Of a DNA stretch of 64,000 nt, positions 1 through 11,829 are shown piece by piece. The notes beneath the pieces were generated by a model, which did not search any database, was not told the origin of the DNA, and saw nothing but the letters and a program-made list of their open reading frames with translations. The translations under genes and the position numbers were made by a program. How positions within the stretch are numbered: position 1 is the stretch's first letter; the number at the start of each line of letters is the position of its first letter. Source of the DNA: Brachionus plicatilis (Eukaryota; Rotifera; Eurotatoria; Ploima; Brachionidae); assembly GCA_010279815.1 (NCBI GenBank), contig QEOQ01000487.1, positions 56,245-120,244 of the forward strand, given 5' to 3'.

Positions 1-299
1 AATATTTTTATATGCCATAATTTAATTAATAAATTTTTAAGACAAACCATGCTTGTTCATCATTTAAATAATTGAAATTTTAAATTTCAAAATCCTTGTT
101 AATCTAAACTATTCAAAGAAAAATATAAAAAAATGAAAAAAAAAAAATTAGAATTGATTATTAAAATTTTAAACAAATACGACCGGGGTGAAGTTTTCAC
201 GTGAATTAATTAATTAATTAAGTGAATTAGTTAGAAAAATATGTGTGAAATCCTTGTGCTCCGTTTAATGATGATTATTAGTCATCTTTATTCTATAAC

Positions 300-318
300 C
301 TTATTATTATTATTATTA
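300..318. repeat. (TTA)n microsatellite
   Basis: This is an uninterrupted run of about six TTA units. Similar ATT/TTA runs occur at 13011-13039 and 44192-44215. At least the 44192 run follows a short GC-richer stretch, like the microsatellite tail of a LINE or SINE. Confidence 0.8.
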
Positions 319-339
319 AATGAAGATTTTTGAAAAATC

Positions 340-493
340 AATTATGTTATGCCAGCAAAACAAACTCGAGATTTAGAGAAATATGTTTTTACAATAAGTT
401 TTATTTCTAATCCATCAAACTGAAATTTAACAAGTATTTAAAGAGAAAAAAATTAAACAATATTAGACTAGGTTTTGCTGGCATAACAATTAT
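340..493. mobile_element. Short MITE with perfect TIRs and TSD
   Basis: The 16 bp sequence GTTATGCCAGCAAAAC (346-361) returns as its exact reverse complement at 472-487. The sequence AATTAT lies directly outside each end (340-345 and 488-493), which fits a 6 bp target-site duplication. The 142 bp body has no coding capacity. This is what a non-autonomous DNA transposon looks like. I cannot assign a superfamily from the termini. Confidence 0.75.
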
Positions 494-652
494 AAAAAAA
501 TATATTTTTTTTTATTTAGATATTAAGCATTTAATGTTTAATTAAAAAACGAATTAAAAAAAGCTTAATTCATCATATTTATTGAGATTTTAATTAATTT
601 AGTTTTGATTAAGTGAGCATGATCATGAACTTCAAGTTTCCACGTGTTATAC

Positions 653-1097
653 CAAGTTTATTTTCATATAAAAAATTTTAAAATATCTCTTTTTATTTAA
701 CTTTAATGGGTTTAACTTTTTTTATTTGATTTCAATAAAAACTTTCAATGACCAAAAAAATTGAAGGTTTAAAGTTTATAATTAGATTTAAGAGGAAAAA
801 TGAAATTATTTTAGTTTAAATGAACGAATGAATAAATGAATGAATATAAGAGTTATGAATTTCAATTTCTGAATTAACCTACATGAATTATTTAAATTAT
901 TGATTGTTTTTGTTAAATAAATCATAGATCAATCATTTTGATGTAAACTTGATAATAAATCATTATTAGACATAAAATGTCTATTAATGTTTATTATCAT
1001 TTTTTTAAAAATATCAAAACCATTTGATAGCTTTAGTTTAAAAATTTTAAATGATCGTTTTGATCTTAAAATTTGATCTGAAACTTCAATTTGCCAC
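653..1097 (+). repeat. Dispersed repeat, copy 1
   Basis: This stretch aligns along its length with 62774-63193 in the same orientation: both begin CAAGTTTATTTTC and both end CTTCAATTTGCCA. A shorter copy lies at about 14665-14886. The copy at 62774 is followed by an inverted repeat of its own middle part, which suggests a foldback-type element. The copies are clearly diverged. No coding capacity is seen; a 65-codon open frame on the minus strand is inside the repeat and has no coding character. Confidence 0.7.
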
Positions 1098-1339
1098 TTA
1101 AATATGTTTTTATAAGAATACTTCAAAAGATTAATTTAATTATTGAATAAATTTCCATTTTTTTGAATAATAATTACCCTTTTTATTGGTATCAAATCAG
1201 TTAGATAACATTATGTCATATCATATTATATTAAATTACTTTTTATTAACGACTAAATTCAAAGAAAAAGAATTTATTTGATTCTATTTAAAATGAAAAT
1301 TTATTTTTTTGTCTTTATTTTTACGTCAATGAAAAAAAA

Positions 1340-2920
<1,581 letters not shown>

Positions 2921-3142
2921 TTTATCTTTTTATTTTATTTTTTTTTATAGAAAAATTATAAAAAAACAAGTTACTTAAAATATTTGATCACATGATCAAG
3001 TAATTAGGATGACTGTGTCACAAGATAAGTCAGTAATGGCTCTTAAGTCAGCAAGCATGCAAAAATCTTGAGAATTAAAGCAATATTTCAAAAATTATTT
3101 ATCTCAAACTTTTTCATCATGATACCATATGTTAAAATTGCG

Positions 3143-3150
3143 TATAAATA
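3143..3150 (+). promoter_or_regulatory. TATA box of cathepsin C paralogue B
   Basis: TATAAATA lies 45 bp before the ATG at 3195, in the short shared region between the two divergent cathepsin genes. The spacing fits a core promoter with a short leader. This is inferred from position and motif only. Confidence 0.45.
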
Positions 3151-3194
3151 GTTTTTAAAAAAATTTTTTTTTTTCTAAATTTAATTTTTGAAAA

Positions 3195-4815
3195 ATGATT
3201 CAGCTAATTTTAAGAGCAGCTTTTTTTTTGAGTTTTTTGATCACAATTAAAGGAGACACGCCCGCCAATTGTACCTTTGAGGACATAAATGGTCTATGGG
3301 TATTTCATGAAGGACCTAGAGGAAACGAAAAGAGCATAAATTGCTCAGAAAAAGTGAACATCACCAGCGCATATTATGTAAGGCTAGAATTTCCAAATAC
3401 TGCTCTTGATTTGGACGGCAATGTTGGCTTTTGGACAATTATTTACAACCAAGGATTTGAAGTGGTCATTAATAACAGAAAATATTTTGCCTTTTCTTAT
3501 TACACTCAGAAAGGTAGTAATGTGACCAGTTTTTGTGAGCATACATTTTGGGGATGGGCTCACGGAACAGGGGTCAATCCGAGCGACTGGTCATGCTACA
3601 TTGGCGCTAAATTGGACGAAACAATCAAGCCTAAAGTACATAAGACTTTAAATGAAAATCTTTTAACTGCAAAAAAGTAAAATTCTTTATTTAAAAAAAA
3701 TAAAAATTTTTTTTTAATTCTTTTTTTAGAATTGTTGAGCAAAAACTGTATCAAACAGATAAAGAATATATTGAAAAAATCAACAGTAAACAATCGCTAT
3801 GGACAGCTACCCATTATGATTTTTTAAATGAAATGAAAATTTCTGATCTAATAAAAATGGCTGGTGGAAAAAAATCAAAAATTTTACAGTAATTTTTTTA
3901 ATTTATTTAAAATTGGGTTTAAAAAAAATTAAAAAAAAAAAAACATAGTAAGCCAAAACCAGCTCCAGTTGATAAAGAAATTGAAGTTTTGGCGTCCAAA
4001 CTACCAGAGGAATTCGATTGGAGAAATGTTAGTGGAGTATCATATTTAAGTCCAGTTCGCAATCAAGGTTCATGCGGTTCCTGTTATGCATTTGCAGCAA
4101 GTGATTAGGAAAATTTTGTTTTTTTTACTTTATTTGACAATTTAATTTTAAAAAGTGGGAATGAATGAAGCTCGTTTAAGAATTAAGACCCTCAATTCTG
4201 AACAAACCATTTTTTCACCACAAGACATTGTTGAATGCTCGGAATATTCTCAGGGATGTGACGGAGGTTTTCCTTATTTAATAGGAGGCAAATATGCCGA
4301 AGATTTTGGTTTGGTTGATGAAAGTTGTAATCCATACAAAGGTAGAGATGGTAAATGTAGCACAGATAAATCTTGCAAAAGAAAATACTCAACTAATTAC
4401 CATTATGTTGGAGGGTATTTCAATTAAAATTAGAAAAAAATTAAAAATTAAAAAAAAAAATTTAAGATTTTATGGAGCCTGTAATGAAGCATTAATGAAG
4501 TTAGAATTGGTCAGAAATGGTCCATTAGTTGTCGCATTTGAGGTCTATGATGACTTTTTTAACTACAAAGGTGGAATTTACCATCACACTGGTGAGCGAG
4601 ATTATGCCAATTTCAAGTTTAATCCATTTGAGGAAACAAATCATGCTGTATTGCTGGTTGGCTATGGAACTGACAAAAAATCTGGTGAAAACTACTGGAT
4701 TGTAAAAAATTCATGGGGCACTGGATGGGGTGAGAGTGGATTTTTCAAAATCAGACGTGGAACTGACGAATGTGCCATTGAGAGCATTGCTGTCGGCTCT
4801 CATATTGTTGTCTAA
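3195..4815 (+). CDS. CTSC: Cathepsin C (dipeptidyl peptidase 1) paralogue B
   Basis: This is the second lysosomal dipeptidyl peptidase 1 gene. Five exons join in frame: 3195-3676, 3730-3888, 3949-4100, 4156-4414 and 4467-4815, giving 1401 nt and 466 residues. All introns are 51-60 bp and GT..AG. The signal peptide (about 20 residues) precedes [15 protein letters not shown], the exclusion domain. Propeptide and peptidase domains follow: active-site Cys in [38 protein letters not shown], catalytic His in [13 protein letters not shown], and Asn in [12 protein letters not shown]. The chain ends in a C-terminal block [14 protein letters not shown]. All catalytic residues are present, so this copy should be active. 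The first and last exons were placed by splice phase, not by transcript data. Confidence 0.95.
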
Positions 4816-5008
4816 ATTTTCAAATAAATATTTTAGTCGTTTATTTTTTTGTCATCTAATTATTTATGTTTAGTTTTTAAACTCTAAATCTAAAGGTTGA
4901 AAATAAATTTTTTGAAAAATTAAAATTTAATGTTTATCAATGTCTCAGTGATTTTTGCATTTTCTTGGTATTTTTGTATTTTTTGTAATATATAAATACA
5001 AAACAAAG

Positions 5009-5282
5009 ATGTGTAGCTTGCCATGATTTCTGTTTCTGATTTATTTTTTCAATAAAATCAAAATTTGGTCTGTAAAGCAAATTTAAACCAAGCATGGACT
5101 TTTTTAGAGAGTGTTTTTCTGATGGCGTACTGTAATCTGGTTCATCATTTCTCCATCCAGCAAAACATGACCAATTTTTTGCATCAACTCCAATGTCATG
5201 GCTAGAATTTACAAAAGTGTGTTTACATAAACTAGTTATTTTGTCTTTATTTTGTTGAATATACGAAAATGCAAAGTATTTT
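5009..5282 (-). pseudogene. Truncated copy of cathepsin C paralogue A exon 3
   Basis: These 274 bp repeat positions 2264-2537 of paralogue A, the part of exon 3 that codes for the end of the exclusion domain and the start of the propeptide (KYFAFSY..., WSCFAGW..., ...KSWQATH). There are about nine base differences. There is no signal peptide, no catalytic domain and no splice context, so it is a dead fragment. An 18 bp direct repeat, GTATTTTTTGTAATATAT, flanks it at 4976-4993 and 5276-5293, exactly 300 bp apart, as a target duplication would. The frame is open across the fragment, so decay has been slight. Confidence 0.9.
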
Positions 5283-5339
5283 TTGTAATATATTGATGTG
5301 AACAAAAAAATTAAAGATTCACGATATGGTTCTATTTTT

Positions 5340-6060
5340 TAAGCTTTTATTGATGTTAAGAATATAAAGTTAGGTGTAAATGCTAAAAAGGAAATTAAAG
5401 CTTAGCTTTTTTAAATCAAAAAATCAGTAAAAACAGCTTTTATCAATCTATTTACGAATTTGATTTATTTGTTTGTAAAATTTTCAGTCTACTATTGTCA
5501 GAATCTTGTTATTTATTATATTATATATATAAATAATTTTCAACATAAAAATACTTAAGTTCAATTTTTCAGCAATATCTTATTATTAATCAAAGAAAAT
5601 ATTTATTCATTGATTTATTATGTTAGTCTTATTATTTTTGAACTTTTTTAAAGAAATTCATATTTTTAATTTATCTAAAAAAAAATGTTCCAATATCGTA
5701 TCACTCAATAAGAGAAGAAGTTGCATACAAGATTTAATTTAAATTTTTTCATCATTAGTGTTAGCTTTTTACATTGAAAAAATAAAAATCAAAGTTTCTT
5801 GCTAATGTGAATTTTAGTACAAAAAAAACAAAAAGATTCCTTTATACAATAGGATAAAACCACCATTTTCTATTTTTTGTATTGATCTAACATAATGTTA
5901 CAAACTTAATTTTTTAGAAATTTCTAAAAAAATCTAATAAGCATCGTAAATTAAAAAATCTTTTCAATTAATAAAAATATATTGAAAATATTTTTGAAAA
6001 TTCAAATTTAACAAAGTTTCTTTGATTATCTTACGCTTTTAAAAATATTAATTTAATTGT
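5340..6060. other. AT-rich intergenic stretch
   Basis: No open frame with coding character, tRNA-like fold or strong repeat was seen here. The sequence is homopolymer-rich A/T, like other intergenic DNA in the window. Confidence 0.6.
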
Positions 6061-6064
6061 ATTT

Positions 6065-6644
6065 TACAGTCATCTCTCTTTAAACCGAGTACACTTTTAT
6101 CCGAAGCATTTGATATTCGGACATAAATGTGCGGGCTCGTAGCTCTTTACAATACCTTTACATGCTAAATACATTTATTAATTCGAATTTTTTGTTCGGT
6201 TAAATTCGACATTCGGACAAAAGTCTCGGAGTTAAAATTGGAAAATTACATAAAAAAATAAAAATTAATTCGTATATTCATGTAAGAATAAAAAAAATTT
6301 ATATGAATGAAATATTAATGAGTGTTTGAAATATTTATTTAATTGTTCTTCTTTGTCTATTTTCTCCATAGTAAAAAATGAAAAATTTTCTTTTATTAAA
6401 TGATAAGCCAAAAAGGTCGAAAAATGAACTTGATATTCAAACCAAAACTATTTGTATGTATCAAAATTTGATTAGTTAAATTGATTTTTATTCGTTAATT
6501 TTTGTATTCCAATTAAAAAACTTAATTTAGTAAATTTAAATAAATTATTTTTGTATAATAAGCTTTATTTGATAATTCGAATATTTTAATCCGAATAAGT
6601 TTTTCCCGGGCGATTTATGCTCGGATTAAAGAGAGATGACTGTA
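6065..6644. mobile_element. Tigger/pogo-like non-autonomous DNA transposon
   Basis: The termini at 6067 (CAGTCATCTCTCTTTAA, then ACCGAG) and 6642 are inverted copies over about 24 bp, with one mismatch region. A TA dinucleotide sits outside each end, the target site of the Tc1/mariner-pogo group. The style of the ends (CAGT followed by a pyrimidine-rich stretch and TTTAA) and internal CGGAC/CCGAA motifs resemble Tigger-type elements. The 576 bp body has no transposase frame, so it would need a partner in trans. The family call rests on TIR appearance and TSD only. Confidence 0.7.
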
Positions 6645-7446
6645 GTATAATTTTTAAAAAAATATGATCAGATCAAATTTTTATTTTATACTTTTTTTAT
6701 TATTAATTTCACAAGACCATTATTACTTTAGTATAATATTTGGCGATTTAGTACCACTCATTGAATTGCATTAACTTTTAAATTTCTTCAAGAATTTCTA
6801 TCAAGGTCAATTCTTGACAAGCTTTTAAAATATGCGGTACCATGTTCGAAGAATGATATTTTTAAAAGCGAAAGAAATCCCTTTTGTTTTTTAATTTTCT
6901 AATTGAAAAAAGATATCAATTTTTAAAATTAAAAAAAAAATTAATTTTTTTTACTAATTTACTAATAATAATAATTATAAAAATTTTATAAAAATGAGAA
7001 AAAAATTCAAAATCATTTTAATGGACACACAAAAAAAATTTGATAACAAAATTTGTTAAAAAAGATAATGTTTTGATTTTAAATTAATATTTTAGTAATC
7101 AATTTTAAGCTTTTCTATTTTTCTGTTTGTCATCTTAAATAAACTCTTGCAAGGATTTAAAATCTTAGGATAAATTTTTTTTTTGATTTGAAGATCATCA
7201 TCAACACTATGATAATAAGTGTTGATGGTTAAAGTTCTCGCCACCAATAAAAGGGATTCCGAAGAACTTGACTTAGATTTAAAAATTTTTGTTGTTTATT
7301 CAATTTTCAAAATTTGATTTGAATGAAAAAAAATTAAGGATATTGACTTTTTTTTTGTACTTTGAAAATTAAATCTATGATTTCATTTTTTGTGACTGTT
7401 TAATAATTATTTTTTTTTAAATATTTTTAAGTATTCTTTAGTTTGT
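6645..7446. other. AT-rich intergenic stretch
   Basis: Nothing codable was found. It contains a short near-palindromic stretch around 7190-7225 built on a TGATAATAAGTGTTGATGG-like run. Otherwise it is plain AT-rich sequence. Confidence 0.5.
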
Positions 7447-8601
7447 TTAGAATAAAAAATTGTAAATTATAGAAATTTTATTGTTTAAATAATTTACAGA
7501 ATAGAATAAGTCATTTGTATTTAAGTCAAGAAAATAAAACTTTCCAAATTGAGCTGATTCAATTTTGATTTTTTTAAACAAGCTAAATTCATTTGGTTCA
7601 TATACAATTAGCCGAGGCTCTTTGGCACTTTTAACCAAAAGTAAATTGGTTTCATAATCAGCTTTGAACCGGTCTATAGCTTTAATATAAATAACATTGA
7701 TCAATTTTCCTTCCAATTTATCCACTATACGAATAGCTATTTTTTTTTCGTAGTCATCGCTTATTTTAAAGAATAGATAATCTTTACTTACTGCCGAAAG
7801 AATGCAGTTAGACTGGATATAAAATGGCCAGTCCATGTTCATGTATTGACCAAAGTTTCGTACTACTTCCAGGCTTAAATTCAGTATTATGTACTGACAT
7901 GGTCTAAAGCATATTATTTCGCTGTCATTCACTAAACAAAGGTTTGTGATTTCACCCAACAGTCGGGATTTTTTTACCATCAATTGATGGTCCATCAGCC
8001 TTAGACAGTGCTTGTTTTGCTCAAAGTCAGTGTGGCAACAAGCAATTATTGAATTATTTGAAAGATATTTAGAGAATGTTGAGTGCTTAAAGTGAAATTT
8101 AGACTCGTAAAATGTTTGACAATGCCTGTTTGTAATAAAAAGATAATCTATTAAATTGTTTTTTGATTTAAAGTGAAAAAAAAGCCGGTCCAAATTTAAA
8201 ACCAGCACAGTCAAAAGCTCTTGATCGACTAGTTTAAATTTAGAGAAATCGAGCTCGGTGTAGAAATTAAAAATTGTCAGGTAGTCGAGCTTTTTGCGGC
8301 AAGTGAACTCGTGTTTGTAAACCAGCATGCCATAAAGACCGGTACCACTTCTTAAATTTGACTCATTTAATTCAAAATAAATTAATTCATTAATTCTTTT
8401 TTTGTACTCGGTCAATCTTTTTAATAAGTCTTCTCTTGATTCATTTAATTTTTCAAAAATTAAATTTGTATTACACCTGAGTATTTTGGTGTCCAATAAA
8501 TCGAATTTAAGTTCCTTTAACAATCGATTTTCGACTATTAAATTTTCAATTGTGCTGAATTTGGCCTCTAAATTTTGAATTAAAAGTTTAGTTTCGTTCA
8601 T
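7447..8601 (-). CDS. Orphan protein: N-terminal coiled coil plus propeller-like C-terminal half
   Basis: This is a single open frame of 384 codons without introns. I do not recognise the family. Residues 1 to about 75 have heptad-like spacing of Leu/Ile with charged residues (IQNLEAKFSTIENLIVENRL), which suggests a coiled coil. The rest is a string of short hydrophobic beta-strand-like segments separated by turns about 40 residues apart, with several Cys and aromatic residues. This resembles a degenerate beta-propeller of the TRIM-NHL or WD type, but no canonical repeat signature is present. There is no signal peptide or membrane segment. The ATG at 8601 is preceded by AT-rich leader sequence. 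The long frame in such AT-rich DNA makes it a real gene. The function is unknown. Confidence 0.7.
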   Translation of the reverse strand: MNETKLLIQNLEAKFSTIENLIVENRLLKELKFDLLDTKILRCNTNLIFEKLNESREDLLKRLTEYKKRINELIYFELNESNLRSGTGLYGMLVYKHEFTCRKKLDYLTIFNFYTELDFSKFKLVDQELLTVLVLNLDRLFFHFKSKNNLIDYLFITNRHCQTFYESKFHFKHSTFSKYLSNNSIIACCHTDFEQNKHCLRLMDHQLMVKKSRLLGEITNLCLVNDSEIICFRPCQYIILNLSLEVVRNFGQYMNMDWPFYIQSNCILSAVSKDYLFFKISDDYEKKIAIRIVDKLEGKLINVIYIKAIDRFKADYETNLLLVKSAKEPRLIVYEPNEFSLFKKIKIESAQFGKFYFLDLNTNDLFYSVNYLNNKISIIYNFLF

Positions 8602-9430
8602 TTTGTTAAAGTCATTTTTGAATTTTTATTTGTATTCTCACAATTCCTAAAAATAAAACTGATAAACCTAAAAATGTGCAACCTAGTTTAATTTGTCTTT
8701 AAAGCTAGATATTTAAAGTTATAATTAAACATTTTTTTTTCGTTTAGTTTAAAATTTAAAATCTTTGTTCTATTGATGTAACAAAAATTTTAATAAAATA
8801 TTTTTTAGACATAAATTAAGTCGAAAATTGTTTTTTTATTATTTGTAAAAGAAAATTCTGCTCGGACTTGTATTTACTGGAATAAATTTTAAAAATTAAA
8901 AACCAAGTCAAATAAAGTATTTACATTTGTGATTTCGTATTATGTTATCTTGGTTTGATACATTTGAAAAAAATGGTTTTTATTAGCATTTATTTAAAAT
9001 AAAATATTTTTAGGTTCGCGATTTTTTAAATTTTGTTTTTGAGATATGATTTTTTGTGAGAATTTTTTATTAAAAAATTCAAATATTTTTTGATTAATCG
9101 ATATCTGAGATAAAAGAAAAGATACAATTTTCTCTTTGCTAATAAAAAGTAAGTCAAAGTTTAAATAAAATTTTGATATTTTAATATTTACCTCCTGAAA
9201 TTCAATAACTGAATTCAAGACAAACATTAGAACTATACACAAAACATAGATAAATTTTCTTCAAAAATATAGCTTAGCTAAATAGATCTTAAACAGATCA
9301 TAAGCCTGAAAATATTCTCTCTAAATTATCTTAGAAACAAAGCTCAAAAAGATAAACAGATCGAAAACATTTTTGAGAATCGATAATTTTTTAGCCAAAT
9401 TTAAGCATGCCGATTAAGAGAAACAAAAAA
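8602..9430. other. Intergenic region between divergent genes
   Basis: It holds the upstream regions of the orphan gene (minus) and the SETD3-like gene (plus). An 82-codon minus-strand frame at 8994-9242 has simple AT-driven composition and is not called. Confidence 0.5.
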
Positions 9431-11229
9431 ATGGCTCCCAAACAAGTAACATGCTCAAGACGGAAAATTCTATGTCAGGAGCTTTACCAATGTAAATTTT
9501 TAATTTTTTGAAAAATTTTTTGAAAATTTTTTTAAAGACTGTTTAACACCTAATGATCAATTCAAATTTGAGACAACATTTACAAAAATATTTGAAATTA
9601 TAGATCAAATAAATGAAGAAGAAAAAAGTATCTTTTTTATTTTATAAAATTTATAAAATTTATTGATTTTGATATAAAAGATATTCTGTTTTGTGTAACA
9701 AAAGACCGAACTGATCTAGACTTTGAAAATTTTATTAAATTTTTAAAAGATAACAAGTGTGAAACCAAAAATATTTTGAAAATAATTAAAAATGATGAAA
9801 AAGATTTTAGCATAGTTGCTGATAAATCTTTGACCAAAGGCGACTTAGTTTTCAGTGTACCAGAAAATTTAATTTTCACTGTTAACTCTTTGGGCAATAC
9901 AAAACTAAAAGAATTGACCAAACAAGACAAAATGCTTTCATCGATGCCAAATGTAGCGTTGGCAATGTCTGTTTTATATGTTAAACAAAACATTGAGCAA
10001 AATACTGAATTGTCAAAATGGTCATCATACATGAACATATTGCCTAGTGAATTCAATACCCCGTTGTATTTTAGTCTAGATGAAATAAAGTCTTTAAAAA
10101 ATTCTCAATCTTTTAGTAATTTTTTTTTTAATTTTTTATTTTTTTTTTATTTTTTTTCTTAGCTGATATCATGTATCACATTAGAAATATTGCCAGAATT
10201 TACGCTTATATCATAAATCTGTTGGAGTCAAAGGTGAATTTTTAAAATGGATCAATTGAATAAAGACAATTTTATTTTTAAGGAGGAATTTTTAAATTTT
10301 TATAGTAATTTTTCATTCAAAAATTTCAGGTATTGATTATTAAAATTGAATGGAAAAAAAATCTGAAATTTTCTCTAAGATGGGCAGTGAGTGTTGTATC
10401 AACAAGACAAAATCAAATACATGATGAGAGCAACAGGCCTTTGTTGGCAATGATTCCTCTTTTGGACATGTGTAACCATGAAGAAGGCCAAGTAACCATA
10501 AATTTTAGGCAATAAATTTTTTTTATTAGATTTATTTAAGTTTTGCACTGATTATGACCAAAGTAGCAAAAGTGCACTATGCTATGCACAAAAAGATATA
10601 AAAAGTGGAGATCAGGTAATAAAATTATTGAATAACTAAGCTAAATTTAATAATCTTTTTATTTAGATAACTATTTTTTATGGAGCTAGAACAAATTTAG
10701 AAATGCTAATTCACAATGGATTTGTCTGTGAAAAAAACTTACATGATCGTGTAAAATTAAAACTTTCGATTAACAATCAAGATATTTTATGTGAAAAACG
10801 ATTGAGGGCACTTAAAAAATTCTCTTTAAATCCGTAAATTTTACTTTTTATTTTTTAAAAATAATTCATAAATTTAATTGAAGAGTTGAAATTTTTGAGT
10901 GGAATGAAAGTGATCTGAACTATGAAAATTTTGCTGCCAAAATGTACCTTTTTAGCAAAATTTTTGTATCCAAAACAGAGTCGGAATTAGAACAAATTCA
11001 AAGTGATCAAGAGAAATCTGATGAGGAAGAATTTTTTTATCATAAAAAACTTCAAAATGATGCGGATGTAAATCAATTTTTAAGTATGAGACTGTCTATT
11101 TTGATAAAATCAACTGACATAGGCATTCAAAATTGTCCCAGAACAGCAAATGGACTTTTTATTAGCCGTCTATTACTTTCCGAACGAAATTTACTACAAT
11201 CATTTTTAAATTTTTTATCAAATAAATAG
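9431..11229 (+). CDS. SETD3-like SET-domain methyltransferase
   Basis: It is similar along its length to SETD3, the actin-histidine N-methyltransferase, and to the Rubisco-LSMT SET family. I place nine exons: 9431-9491, 9538-9627, 9681-10115, 10163-10233, 10283-10329, 10380-10491, 10541-10615, 10667-10833 and 10884-11229, about 467 residues with consistent phases. SET landmarks are NVALAMSVLYVKQN, the split-SET stretch with TPLYFS, RWAVSVVSTRQNQI, the catalytic-core LLAMIPLLDMCNHEEG, and ITIFYGARTNLEMLIHNGF. The C-terminal helical substrate-binding half is shorter than in vertebrates (594 residues) and contains an acidic insert. The exon 6 donor is uncertain. The canonical choice (10491/10492) drops a strand (VTINF) that the family has, so the true site may be non-canonical. 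The substrate could be actin or another protein. Confidence 0.85.
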
Positions 11230-11284
11230 TAACAAGTTGTTTAAAAGTTTGTTGAAATCGAAAATAAAAAAAATTTTTTTTTGA

Positions 11285-11794
11285 TTAATTTTTATTTAAA
11301 ACAGATTTTTTAATACAATTACATTGAATAGGAATTTTTTCAAAACCAAACTTCCAGTCCCAATAGTTATCTGAATTGCAAATAGTTCGGTAAAGAACCG
11401 GTCTGTTAATCATAATTGGAACACATCGGCTATTTTTTATGTAAAGGCAGTTGTCACAATTGCAAATAGAGTAGGTCACTTTGAAAGGGAATCTATTTTG
11501 CCGAGTAACGTTAACTGTGGTACGAGGACAGACCTCATTACTGTCTATAATAGAGCATTCTTTACTCTCAATTTTGATATGGGCGTAATCTAGAATAACA
11601 TTGGAAAATATGAATTCCATTTCAGGGTTATGGTCTAAACCAATTGATATCATATAAAAATATTTTTCCATTTCTTGTTGAAAGTATAATTTTAGTTCGT
11701 TTTCTGATCTCTGCCTACAACTTTCTTCATTGAATCGTTGGGAATTTAATGATAAAAATTTAATTAAAATTATTAATAAAAATAAAAACTTCAT
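11285..11794 (-). CDS. IL-17-like secreted cystine-knot cytokine
   Basis: This is a single exon of 169 residues. It begins with MKFLFLLIILIKFLSLNSQ, a clear signal peptide. The frame stays open eight codons further upstream but only from a TTG, so I use the ATG at 11794. The C-terminal half has the IL-17 layout: ECSIIDSNEVCPR, then the paired-Cys motif SICNCDNC, a further RCVP and a PVLYRTIC element, a WDWKFGFEKIPI strand, and the closing QCNC. The two C-x-C motifs (residues 111/113 and 158/160) and the PVL strand are hallmarks of the family. Animal IL-17s are secreted dimers acting on SEFIR-domain receptors in innate immunity. Possible N-glycosylation is at NVT. A general cystine-knot growth factor is the alternative. 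Confidence 0.75.
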   Translation of the reverse strand: MKFLFLLIILIKFLSLNSQRFNEESCRQRSENELKLYFQQEMEKYFYMISIGLDHNPEMEFIFSNVILDYAHIKIESKECSIIDSNEVCPRTTVNVTRQNRFPFKVTYSICNCDNCLYIKNSRCVPIMINRPVLYRTICNSDNYWDWKFGFEKIPIQCNCIKKSVLNKN

Positions 11795-11829
11795 TTTTAA
11801 AATTTTAAATTTTGCCAATAAAATATTTG

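Noticed and set aside
929..1126. 65-codon minus-strand frame
   Set aside because: It lies inside a dispersed repeat whose other copies do not keep the frame.
8994..9242. 82-codon minus-strand frame
   Set aside because: Ile/Phe/Lys-rich composition expected of random AT-rich DNA; no domain or splice context.
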